64,000 nucleotides of DNA from Planctomycetaceae bacterium (GTDB lineage Bacteria; Planctomycetota; Planctomycetia; Pirellulales; Pirellulaceae), in NCBI GenBank assembly GCA_024642205.1, contig JAHEBQ010000007.1, positions 62,001 through 126,000 of the forward strand, written 5' to 3'. This document shows positions 36,474-45,375 of the stretch, piece after piece. The first letter of the stretch is position 1; each line of letters opens with the position of its first letter. The translations under genes and the position numbers were made by a program. The notes beneath the pieces were generated by a model, which was not told the DNA's origin, ran no database searches, and saw only the letters and a program-made list of their open reading frames with translations.

Positions 36474-37901
36474 ATGAGCATGCCCACCGCACCTGAACGG
36501 CCTTTGCCCGAACTATCATCAGCAGGAAAAATGGACGCCAAACCAGAAACCGAAGAGAAATCGATCGCCCAGGCAGCCGCGATTGACTTGTTGGTCGTAG
36601 ATGACGAAGCCGATTTTCGAGAGTCGGCAGCCCGGTATTTTGCCCGCAAGGGGTTTATCGTGGATCAGGCCGAGGACGGCGAAGAGGCGATTAATGTTTC
36701 GACGAACAAGAAGTTTGACGTCGTCGTGCTGGATATTCATATGCCTGGCATGAACGGAATACGCGTGCTTGAAAAACTGATGGAGCGGGATCCGCCCCCC
36801 AAAGTAATCATGTTGACCGGAGGTGGCACGATTGAGAATGCCGTCGAATCAATCAAGAAGGGGGCTTATGACTTCGTGACCAAACCTGCAAAACTCGACG
36901 ATCTCGATCGCATGATCCGGCGTGCCTGCCAGACTCAACAACTCGAAAAAGAGAACAAACAGCTAAAAGAAGTCATCAAGCGACAGACGCCCGAAGGCGA
37001 GATGATTGGAGAATCTCCGTCGATGCGCGAGGTCTTTCGCCTCATCGAAAAGACAGCAGATTCTGGAAAACCGGTTTTGATTCAGGGTGAAAGCGGAACG
37101 GGAAAGGAATTGGTCGCACGGGCCATTCATAAATCCAGTCCGCTGGCAGACAAGCCCTTGGTTATCATTAACTGCGCCGCACTGGCCGAACAGTTGCTTG
37201 AGAGCGAGTTGTTTGGCCATGAAAAAGGTTCCTTTACGGGTGCCATCGCGGCGAAACCAGGCCTGTTTGAAATTGCGGACGGCGGGACTTTATTTATCGA
37301 TGAATTTGGCGAAATGAGCGGTGGACTGCAGTCCAAATTGCTCCGTGTTCTGGAAGACGGATCGATGCGTCGCGTGGGTTCCATTACTGAGCGGAAAGTC
37401 AACGTGCGCGTGATTGCAGCTACCAATCGTGACCTCGAACAGGAAGTCAAAGACAAGAAGTTCCGTGAGGACCTGTTTTATCGGATCAACGTACTGGGTA
37501 TCATGCTCCCCCCACTCCGGCAACGACCGGGTGATATCAAGTTGCTCGCGAAAAGGTTTGCCGGTGAAGACTGGATCATCGACGACGACGTCATGTCTCG
37601 TCTGACGAGTTACAGCTGGCCGGGGAACGTACGACAACTTCAGAACGCGATCGAACGAGCCAAGGTTCTGGCAGAGGAAAACCAAATCGAGTTGAAGAAT
37701 CTTCCCAGCGCGATTGTTGATGCAGAACCAGAAAGGCTTCTGGTGGCCATTAACGATGAAGTCGACCTGGAGACATTGAACAAGATTCACGTCGAAGATA
37801 CCTATAACCGCTGCGGCAGGAACAAGACCAAAACGGCGCAAGCGCTCGGTATCAACAGGCGGTCGCTCTATCGGCTGCTCGAAAAATACGATATCGCTTG
37901 A
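36474..37901 (+). CDS. NtrC-family sigma-54 response regulator
   Basis: A 475-residue activator with three domains. Receiver (about 37-150): Asp43-Asp44, phospho-acceptor Asp87 in VVLDIHMPGMNG, and Lys137. AAA+ domain (about 173-400): Walker A GESGTGKE (205-212), the sigma-54 contact loop GSFTGA (252-257), Walker B GTLFIDE, and R-fingers in the expected region. Fis-type helix-turn-helix: KTKTAQALGINRRSLYRLLEK (split across residues 451-471). All residues needed for phosphorylation and sigma-54 activation are present. It is the last gene of a sigma-54-driven operon, so it may amplify its own expression, and it is the best candidate controller of the promoters listed here. Confidence 0.95.
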   Translation: MSMPTAPERPLPELSSAGKMDAKPETEEKSIAQAAAIDLLVVDDEADFRESAARYFARKGFIVDQAEDGEEAINVSTNKKFDVVVLDIHMPGMNGIRVLEKLMERDPPPKVIMLTGGGTIENAVESIKKGAYDFVTKPAKLDDLDRMIRRACQTQQLEKENKQLKEVIKRQTPEGEMIGESPSMREVFRLIEKTADSGKPVLIQGESGTGKELVARAIHKSSPLADKPLVIINCAALAEQLLESELFGHEKGSFTGAIAAKPGLFEIADGGTLFIDEFGEMSGGLQSKLLRVLEDGSMRRVGSITERKVNVRVIAATNRDLEQEVKDKKFREDLFYRINVLGIMLPPLRQRPGDIKLLAKRFAGEDWIIDDDVMSRLTSYSWPGNVRQLQNAIERAKVLAEENQIELKNLPSAIVDAEPERLLVAINDEVDLETLNKIHVEDTYNRCGRNKTKTAQALGINRRSLYRLLEKYDIA

Positions 37902-38064
37902 GTGGCCCTTGAGGTGAATCGGTGTTCATTGTCACTTGTACCGAGTTTCAACCGGTTTGCTCGCGGAGCAATGACCCGGCATCGCGGGCCGAGTCGGATG
38001 TCCAGATCCTGTCAGGTTTCCATTTTCGGCTAAGGCCCAACGCCTTGGTCGTTCAAGCAAACGA

Positions 38065-40695
38065 CTAGGCGGTCCTTTTCTCGGTCGGTGCTTGGCTCGT
38101 TTTGGACGAATCGCCAGACTTTCGTGCCGGATCATTGGATCCTGATCTTCGATTTCGATTAGGTCGAAATGCATGTCCCAGGGGACCCGCCAGCAACGCG
38201 GGGATCATCACCAACTCGGCCACAACTCCGGTCAGCAGAATTGTTAACATCAGCAGGCCGAACTGTTTGGTCGGCGTGAAAGTGCTGAATGCAAACAAGG
38301 ATAGTCCAATTCCACTGATCAGTGCCGCTTGAAGCGTCGGAGAAGCACAACGGCGATACGCGGCCAGACTTGCCAATCGTCGATCACCCGTTTTGTCCAG
38401 TTCGACACGAAACCACATCAAAAAGTGGATCGTATCATCGACGGCGACCCCCAATGCGATGCTGGCGGACATCATCGAACCGATCGCGACGGGAAATCCG
38501 AGCCATCCCATTCCGCCAAACACAACCAGTACCGGCAACCAGTTGGGCAACATTGCGACCAACCCTGCCAGCACACCTCGCGAAACGAACATCAGTAACG
38601 GCGTGATTGTGAAAAACGACCAGAAGGTACTCTTGATCAGGCTATCCAGCAAAGCCCGTTGAGCTTTGTAGACGATCGGGACGACACCTGTGTAGATCGC
38701 GGAAATCGCTTTTCCCGTTTCGTGTTCGTTGGACCCATTTTGCGAATTAAGGACCCCCTCGGCGATGGCCGAATTGTATTGTTCAATGACCGGGTCGACG
38801 ACGCTTTGAAGCCGATCCGTAAATTCGCCGTAGTCAACGTCTTTGAATGCCGCGACCCGTACGCTGATTCTCCACAATTCCGATCCGTCCCGGGCGTCTG
38901 TTGTGAGATACCCACTATTGCCAAGCGAATTGTAACTCTGTTCGAGTCTTGTATTGATTGCTGAGCGACGGAGAGACGTTCTGAAGTCTCGCCGGCGACT
39001 GGGCAATGGAGAGACAAACGTCACCGGTGAAAGTGATTGGCCGACGACATCCTCTCCGGTGGGTCCAAAACGACTTTCGATGGTTTTTTCGATCATCGCC
39101 ACGGTTTCGACTCGTTCCAGGAGTGAATATCGTTGCTGATCCAGGGGCGTACCATCACCACGGCGAATTGTATCTGGATTGAATTTCAACACGATTTCCA
39201 TCGGGACCAGCCTGCCGACATTGGCTTCCAGCCACTGGTAATCTTGCCGGATTCTGGCTTCGCCATGGAAAAGTTTCATCAAGTCGATGTTCGTTCGAAC
39301 GCGAGTAACACCTGATCCGACCCCAACGATCAACACGGTACAGGCGATCGTGACCCAGAGGTAATGGCGGATGACCCAACCACCAAACCGCTGCCAAAAC
39401 TCGTCGAGCGAAAGGAAGCTCGATTTCCGCTTGGGTTCTGCAAGGTCGGAGTCGCCGAGTTTCTTAGAAACACGAATCGGCCAAACATAGAGTGTTGCGG
39501 GCAAAAAAACGAACAACATGATCAACATCAACATGACACCAACCGACGAAAACATGCCGAATTTCCGTATTGGAGTCAGATCGCTGGTATACAGGGACAA
39601 TAGTCCGATGGCGGTCGTGACGGAACACAGCAACGTCGGTTTCCAGCCGAGTTGAATGGCCTTGGCAGGAGCCCCCTCGATTCCCTGCTCTTCCGCAGAA
39701 TCACGATAGTACTTGATCAGATGTACGGCGCCTGATACCGCCAGTACGTATACCAACGATGGCATCGAAAGCAGGAACGCATCAGTCGTATTCCCGGACA
39801 GGTAAACCACCGACAAACTCGTTATCGCGCTCAAAACGCCACAGGCGAATACGATCAACGTAAGTTTGATGCTTCGTAGTGACCACCACGCCAGCAGCAT
39901 GCCGACCAGTGCTGCCAGACTTGCCAACCGGTACAGGGTTCGCTCCCCTTCTTCATCGATGGCCACGCTGTCGACCGGTGGCCCCCCTATTCGAACGGAT
40001 TCGAGGTCGATCTCGCATGCCTCGAGTGCCTGAAACAGCACGCCATTGGAGTGCCGGATCTGAAGCCACCCTTGATTGGCTCGCCCGATGGTGCCGCGAA
40101 GGTTATCTACGGCCTCGTCTGTCAGCGTTACGACAATACAGGTTTGGTGCCCATCAGGTCCGATCAGGGAGCCCGTGAGTCGATCGACGGCTTCAAAATA
40201 GGGAACGTCGGATTTTTTGGAAGTCAGTTGATTGAGTAACCTTCTTCCAGTCGTAACCGACGCAAAGTAATGACTGAAATCGCCCGTCCGTCCTGGTGCT
40301 TCTTGCTTCCATCCGTCGAGAGGCGTTGGGCCGGGATCTGAGTCTCTCCGGATGTCATTCGGAGGAACCAGCATCTGAGCCAATCGTTCGATCCGAGGAT
40401 CATCCGGTTGGGCATCTTGTTGTTTCGGGTTGTCACCCAAGCGGCAGCCTTCCCAACTGACAATCACGAATTGATCGGCAACAAAATGTTCTCGAAACCA
40501 CTTCAAGTCACCGGTTTCGGTATAACTCTTGGGCAGCCAATCGTTGACCGTGTTGGCCTTGGTCTGAATAGCGCGAAAGGCCGTGTAGAACGTCGGAGGT
40601 GTGGCGATCGCAAACGCCACGACGACAAGCACGGCAAATCGCTCGAGAAGTGTTCGACGCATCGAGTTCAATGGGTCAGCCCTTTTTGTTTGCAT
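38065..40695 (-). CDS. RND/MMPL-superfamily exporter
   Basis: An 876-residue membrane protein with the duplicated RND layout: a first helix (about 17-36), a large periplasmic loop, a group of five to six helices (about 255-410) and a second copy (helix near 440, loop, helices about 680-840). The helix motif GVAVDDTIHFLMWF carries the Asp-Asp typical of MMPL/hopanoid-type RND proteins. These export lipids, hopanoids or drugs; the cargo is not predictable, and no adaptor lies beside it. Start at 40695 follows GGAATCGGATAA; a later ATG (40662) is possible. It is read from a near-perfect sigma-54 site at 40729 and converges with the ntrC gene. Confidence 0.88.
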   Translation of the reverse strand: MQTKRADPLNSMRRTLLERFAVLVVVAFAIATPPTFYTAFRAIQTKANTVNDWLPKSYTETGDLKWFREHFVADQFVIVSWEGCRLGDNPKQQDAQPDDPRIERLAQMLVPPNDIRRDSDPGPTPLDGWKQEAPGRTGDFSHYFASVTTGRRLLNQLTSKKSDVPYFEAVDRLTGSLIGPDGHQTCIVVTLTDEAVDNLRGTIGRANQGWLQIRHSNGVLFQALEACEIDLESVRIGGPPVDSVAIDEEGERTLYRLASLAALVGMLLAWWSLRSIKLTLIVFACGVLSAITSLSVVYLSGNTTDAFLLSMPSLVYVLAVSGAVHLIKYYRDSAEEQGIEGAPAKAIQLGWKPTLLCSVTTAIGLLSLYTSDLTPIRKFGMFSSVGVMLMLIMLFVFLPATLYVWPIRVSKKLGDSDLAEPKRKSSFLSLDEFWQRFGGWVIRHYLWVTIACTVLIVGVGSGVTRVRTNIDLMKLFHGEARIRQDYQWLEANVGRLVPMEIVLKFNPDTIRRGDGTPLDQQRYSLLERVETVAMIEKTIESRFGPTGEDVVGQSLSPVTFVSPLPSRRRDFRTSLRRSAINTRLEQSYNSLGNSGYLTTDARDGSELWRISVRVAAFKDVDYGEFTDRLQSVVDPVIEQYNSAIAEGVLNSQNGSNEHETGKAISAIYTGVVPIVYKAQRALLDSLIKSTFWSFFTITPLLMFVSRGVLAGLVAMLPNWLPVLVVFGGMGWLGFPVAIGSMMSASIALGVAVDDTIHFLMWFRVELDKTGDRRLASLAAYRRCASPTLQAALISGIGLSLFAFSTFTPTKQFGLLMLTILLTGVVAELVMIPALLAGPLGHAFRPNRNRRSGSNDPARKSGDSSKTSQAPTEKRTA

Positions 40696-40728
40696 TTATC
40701 CGATTCCATGGTTGCCAAAGAGAATTTA

Positions 40729-40744
40729 TGCAAAGCACGTGCCG
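40729..40744 (-). promoter_or_regulatory. Sigma-54 promoter, RND exporter
   Basis: Read on the minus strand: CGGCACGTGCTTTGCA. Only the first T of the consensus differs. It lies 33 bases upstream of the ATG at 40695. Confidence 0.75.
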
Positions 40745-40910
40745 GCGCCCGGCTTCCTGGCATCCACCGTTTCCTGATTCTCCAACCGGCGATCGTGAGT
40801 TTACCGGGCGGTTGAGAATCGACGCCGCTCCGACGAATCAGGTGTTCTCGTAATTGATACATCAATGTGCGAACGGGCACACTTGATCAATCGAGAACAC
40901 ATTCATCATT

Positions 40911-40926
40911 GGCACGGCTTTTGCGT
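40911..40926 (+). promoter_or_regulatory. Sigma-54 promoter, glutaredoxin-CcdA/DsbD fusion
   Basis: TGGCACGGCTTTTGCG is an exact TGGCAY-N5-TTGCR match, 40 bases upstream of the ATG at 40967. It favours that start over one at 40865, which lies upstream of the predicted transcript. Confidence 0.82.
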
Positions 40927-40966
40927 CTTGGACTTGACGGTTACAGATTTTTTTTGGCATTTGACC

Positions 40967-42799
40967 ATGGACTTGAACGAAAAATTCCCCGGAAGTAACT
41001 CGCACCTTCAAACGATACTGCTGATTCTTGTAATCGTTTTCGCCGCGATTGAAATTCGAGCGCAGGATGTGGTTCAGCAGCCCCGGGTCACCAATAACGT
41101 CGTGATCGAGCTTTTTTATCGAAGCGACTCACCGCAATCGATCAATGCCGAGGAGTACTTGCGGCAGTTGCAGCAGCGTCGACCCGGGATAGAGATCAAG
41201 ACCTACGACGTCCTCAGCGACAAACAACAATTGAAGCGGCTTTGGGAGATTTCAAAAAATGCCGGCCGTGAAAAAGCCGGGTTGCCAACATTTTATCTGT
41301 GCGATCGTTTGAAGGTCGGATTTCGGGATGCGCAATCCAGTGGTGCGCAGATAGAGGATCTGCTGAACATCCGGGCTTACCTGCGTCCGGGCTGCCAGCA
41401 CTGTAAAGCCGGCAAGGAATTTCTGGATCAGATGATACTTCGGTGGCCGGCAATCAAAATCGAATACTTTGACGTCATTTCGGATTTTCGAGCACGTGCA
41501 GAAGTGCAAAACCTCGCGGCCAAGTATCACGTCCAGGTAGCGTCGTTCCCGTGCATTGAAGTTGCTGGCCACCTGGTCGTTGGATTTGAGACGGCCGAAA
41601 CCACTGGTAGCAAGATTGAGATTCTGTTCCAGGATCGATCAGTTGATTTCCCGGACAACGATCCTGCCCCCAGGCAAGAAGGTGAAAACGGATCGATTGA
41701 GCCTGCAAATCCCAGGGCTGATGGGAATGGGCCCAGTTTTTTTTTTGACGAACAGGCCAACGGAAGTCGAATTCAGACCTTAAGTCGTTGGGAACCGAGT
41801 TTTCGTTGGACACCAGGATCGGTCGCCGAAAGTCGCCTGTCGGTGTCGCTTTTGCCGGTCAGCTTCTTGAGGTCCGCCGGCAATTCCAACCGCTATTCCG
41901 CGCAAGAGCCAGAGGGGCAGGAGAATCCAGCTGAACCGAGTTTGCCAAAAGCAGTTCAGCTTCCCGATGACGTTCCCTTGCCAGAGGAAGCAGGGGTCCC
42001 CGATGAGGTCGGGGATGCTACCGTTATCTTCGGCCCGGGATCGGCGGGGATGGACTCGGATGAAGTCGAGGTCCCGGTTTTTGGGAGGATCAGTGTCAGC
42101 AAAATTGGCCTGCCTGCTTTCACGTTTCTGATCGGCTTGATCGATGGATTCAATCCGTGCGCGATGTGGGTCCTGGTTTTTCTGTTGTCCGTTCTGGTCA
42201 GTCTCAAAGAGCGTAAAAAGATCTTGCTGGTGGCGGGAACCTTTGTCGTCGTCAGTGGGTTGGCGTATTTTGTGTTTATCGCTGCCTGGTTCAACGTCTT
42301 TCAGCTGATCGGTTTCCTGCGACCCGTGCAAATCGGTTTGGGGATCCTCGCCATCGTCGTCGGATTGGTGAACGTCAAGGATTTTTTTGCCTTTCACAAG
42401 GGATTAACCCTCTCAATACCCGAGTCAGCCAAACCGGGTATCTACCGCCGGGTGCGTTCCATCGTTTCCGCCAATCATCTTTACACCGCGCTGGTGGCCG
42501 CCGTCGTTCTTGCGATCGTGGTCAACGTGGTTGAACTGTTGTGCACAGCCGGATTGCCCGCGCTATATACAGGTGTCCTGACAATGCAAAACCTGCCGAC
42601 CTGGGTTAACTATGCGTACCTCGGACTTTATATTTGCGCTTATATGCTGGACGATACAATCCTCGTTGTCATCGTGGTCGCGACATTATCCAATCGTCGC
42701 CTCCAGGAAAGCGAGGGCAAATGGCTGAAGCTGTTGAGCGGTTCTGTCATCCTGTTGCTGGGGATCGTAATGATCTTCCGTCCGAACTGGCTGGTATAG
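40967..42799 (+). CDS. Tandem glutaredoxin-like and CcdA/DsbD-like membrane fusion
   Basis: A 610-residue redox protein. Signal/anchor: about residues 14-31. Two thioredoxin-fold modules follow: the first (about 44-125) has lost its active cysteines (RSDSPQS where CxxC is expected); the second (about 133-220) has CQHC (143-146) and a cis-Pro in SFPCIEV. A Pro/Glu-rich linker (about 225-370) leads to a six-helix domain from about 380, with GLIDGFNPCAMW, the NPC motif of the CcdA/DsbD family, and a second Cys-containing helix (VELLCTAGLP). It probably carries reducing power across the membrane to its own periplasmic thioredoxin module. The degenerate first module may be structural. Confidence 0.82.
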   Translation: MDLNEKFPGSNSHLQTILLILVIVFAAIEIRAQDVVQQPRVTNNVVIELFYRSDSPQSINAEEYLRQLQQRRPGIEIKTYDVLSDKQQLKRLWEISKNAGREKAGLPTFYLCDRLKVGFRDAQSSGAQIEDLLNIRAYLRPGCQHCKAGKEFLDQMILRWPAIKIEYFDVISDFRARAEVQNLAAKYHVQVASFPCIEVAGHLVVGFETAETTGSKIEILFQDRSVDFPDNDPAPRQEGENGSIEPANPRADGNGPSFFFDEQANGSRIQTLSRWEPSFRWTPGSVAESRLSVSLLPVSFLRSAGNSNRYSAQEPEGQENPAEPSLPKAVQLPDDVPLPEEAGVPDEVGDATVIFGPGSAGMDSDEVEVPVFGRISVSKIGLPAFTFLIGLIDGFNPCAMWVLVFLLSVLVSLKERKKILLVAGTFVVVSGLAYFVFIAAWFNVFQLIGFLRPVQIGLGILAIVVGLVNVKDFFAFHKGLTLSIPESAKPGIYRRVRSIVSANHLYTALVAAVVLAIVVNVVELLCTAGLPALYTGVLTMQNLPTWVNYAYLGLYICAYMLDDTILVVIVVATLSNRRLQESEGKWLKLLSGSVILLLGIVMIFRPNWLV

Positions 42800-43064
42800 C
42801 CATTCATTTTTCCAGGAACGGGTGGTTCGGGCTGGAATCGAAAAGAGTTTCCTTTAATTCCCATTCCCCGCACGAATCAATTCCCCACACGATTCGATCC
42901 CCCGCATCTTGTGAGAATGTGTACCTTGGAAATTGCCCAGCAGACGCATTGGCGACGAGCGCCAGAAATCGCTCTGGTACCGCTCGTCGGCCGACCGGGA
43001 TCGCCTATAATGACGGACCGATTTGATGGGTTTCGAATCGAATTTCCAGGTCAGGATCCAAGCC

Positions 43065-45209
43065 ATGATTTATCGAGAATTGGTTTTTCTTTGGGTGTTT
43101 TTCGTCGCAGTCCCGATGTTTGCACAGGACAAAGTTGAGGAAAGCTCGGCGACGGTTGCCCGCAAGATTTCAGATGTGACGGCGGATGAAGATCCGTACT
43201 TGTGGTTGGAAGATGTTTCCGGGGCAAAAGCACTTGATTGGGTTCGCGAACGTAACAAAGCGACGCAGGATCATTTTGAATCTTCGACTGAATTCAAAGG
43301 CTTGCGCGACGATTTGCTCAGAATTCTTGATTCGGACGAGCGAATCCCTTTTGTGTCAAAATCCGGTAACTACTATTACAACTTTTGGCGAGACAAGGAT
43401 CATGAGCGTGGCATCTGGAGACGCACGTCGCTGGAAGAGTACCGCCAAGACGATCCGAAATGGGAACTGGTGCTGGACCTCGATGAGTTGGCCAGCCAGG
43501 AAAGCGAAAACTGGGTTTGGGGCGGCGCGTCGATATTAAAACCGGACCATGATCTTGTCCTGATCGATCTCTCTCGTGGTGGAGCGGATGCTTCGGTCAC
43601 TCGAGAATTCGACCTGAAAACCCGGAAGTTTGTCAGCGGAGGTTTTCAGCGCTCGGAAGCCAAGGGAGGAATCAGCTGGATTGATCGCGACTCGGTTTTC
43701 ATTTTTACGGATTTTGGGCCAGGCACGATGACCTCCTCTGGTTATCCGCGAATCGCAAAGCTCTGGCGGCGTGGAACTCCATTGGAAAACGCCGAGGTGG
43801 TCTACGAAGGCCTGCCGGAAGATATGTACATTCGTGCGAGTCATGATGATTCGCCGGGATTCGAACGAAATTTCGTACAGCGAACATTGGCGTTTTACAA
43901 TGACGAAATGTACCTGAGGTCAGACGACGGCAAACTGACCAGAATCGATGTTCCCAACAGTGCCAACAAAAATGTGTTTCGCCAATACCTTTTGCTTGAA
44001 TTGCGCAAACCGTGGGAAGTTGGAGGCAAGACTTACAAAGCCGGCTCATTGTTGATTGCAAAGTTTGATGATTTCATGGCCGGTGATCGGGAATTCAATG
44101 TTGCCTTCGAACCAACCGACAATACATCGTTGGCCAGTTATGCACCGACCAAGGATCATATCGTTTTGAATGTCCTGGAGGACGTCAAAAATCGAGTCTA
44201 CGTCTTGACACCCGATGGCAACAGTTGGAAGCGCGAGCCTTTGAAGGGAACTCCCAGTATCGGAACCGTAAGCGTTCGACCGGTTGACGCTGACGAATCC
44301 AATGCCTATTGGATGACATCCAGCGGTTATTTGACGCCGACGACGCTTTACTATGGTGAAATCGGCGGTGACCCGGACCAGCTAAAGCAGTTGACGCCAA
44401 TGTACAACGCGGAAGGCTTGGACGTCAGCCAGCATTTTGCGACCAGCAAAGACGGTACCCGCATTCCCTATTTCATGGTGGCCAAAAAAGGCGTTGAACT
44501 TAACGGCGACAATCCGACGTTGCTTTACGGATATGGCGGATTTGAGATATCGTTGACGCCGGAATACCAAGCGGGAGTTGGCAGGGCCTGGACCAGCCAG
44601 GGAGGCATATATGTCGTCGCCAACATCCGTGGCGGTGGCGAGTACGGGCCGCGCTGGCACCAAGCGGCGTTGAAACGGAATCGGTTGCGAGCCTACGAGG
44701 ATTTTGCAGCCGTTGCCGAAGATCTGGTCAAACGAAAAGTCACGAGGAAGGAGCGATTGGGTATTCAGGGAGGTTCCAATGGTGGTCTCCTGGTCGGAAA
44801 CATGATAGCGCTGTATCCCGATTTATTTGGGGCGGCGGTCTGCCAAGTGCCATTGCTGGATATGCGGCGTTACCATTTGTTATTGGCCGGCGCCAGTTGG
44901 ATGGCGGAGTATGGTGATCCCGATGCGCCAGGCGAGTGGGAGTTCATCAAGAGCTACTCGCCTTACCAGAACATCCAAAAGTCGACCCGGTACCCGGCGA
45001 TGTTGTTTACAACTTCGACCCGTGATGACCGGGTTCATCCGGGACACGCCCGCAAAATGATGGCCTTGATGTATGACCAGGGACACGATGTTTCCTACTT
45101 CGAGAATATCGAAGGGGGGCACGGCGGTGCTGCCAATAACCGCCAGCGGGCGTATATGCAGGCGCTGGCCTATTCGTTCCTGAAAGAGCGGTTGTTTCCG
45201 GAAAGATAA
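43065..45209 (+). CDS. Secreted prolyl oligopeptidase (S9 family)
   Basis: A 714-residue serine peptidase. Signal peptide about residues 1-20 (ending VPMFAQ), then the N-terminal prolyl-oligopeptidase propeller part beginning DEDPYLWLEDVSG, which restricts access to the site. The catalytic domain holds GGSNGGLL with nucleophile Ser571, the acid in STRDDRVHPGHA and the base in EGGHGG near the C-terminus. It cleaves short proline-containing peptides, here in the periplasm. The ATG at 43065 is preferred to one 42 bases upstream because it starts the signal peptide and follows AGGATCCAAGCC. It stands alone, with no clear sigma-54 promoter. Confidence 0.92.
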   Translation: MIYRELVFLWVFFVAVPMFAQDKVEESSATVARKISDVTADEDPYLWLEDVSGAKALDWVRERNKATQDHFESSTEFKGLRDDLLRILDSDERIPFVSKSGNYYYNFWRDKDHERGIWRRTSLEEYRQDDPKWELVLDLDELASQESENWVWGGASILKPDHDLVLIDLSRGGADASVTREFDLKTRKFVSGGFQRSEAKGGISWIDRDSVFIFTDFGPGTMTSSGYPRIAKLWRRGTPLENAEVVYEGLPEDMYIRASHDDSPGFERNFVQRTLAFYNDEMYLRSDDGKLTRIDVPNSANKNVFRQYLLLELRKPWEVGGKTYKAGSLLIAKFDDFMAGDREFNVAFEPTDNTSLASYAPTKDHIVLNVLEDVKNRVYVLTPDGNSWKREPLKGTPSIGTVSVRPVDADESNAYWMTSSGYLTPTTLYYGEIGGDPDQLKQLTPMYNAEGLDVSQHFATSKDGTRIPYFMVAKKGVELNGDNPTLLYGYGGFEISLTPEYQAGVGRAWTSQGGIYVVANIRGGGEYGPRWHQAALKRNRLRAYEDFAAVAEDLVKRKVTRKERLGIQGGSNGGLLVGNMIALYPDLFGAAVCQVPLLDMRRYHLLLAGASWMAEYGDPDAPGEWEFIKSYSPYQNIQKSTRYPAMLFTTSTRDDRVHPGHARKMMALMYDQGHDVSYFENIEGGHGGAANNRQRAYMQALAYSFLKERLFPER

Positions 45210-45375
45210 AGGGCTGGTAGTCGCGGGAATGACTGGCAAGGCCATGCCGAAATGATGGCGACCACGGTTCCGTCGTGTGCGAGGGGGGGGCAACTCCGGT
45301 CCTGTTCGCCTCGTTGGGTCCGTTTTCGATATTGCTCGGCTGGCGGCGTGCTCGGTGTTTGGGCCAGGGTGACGT

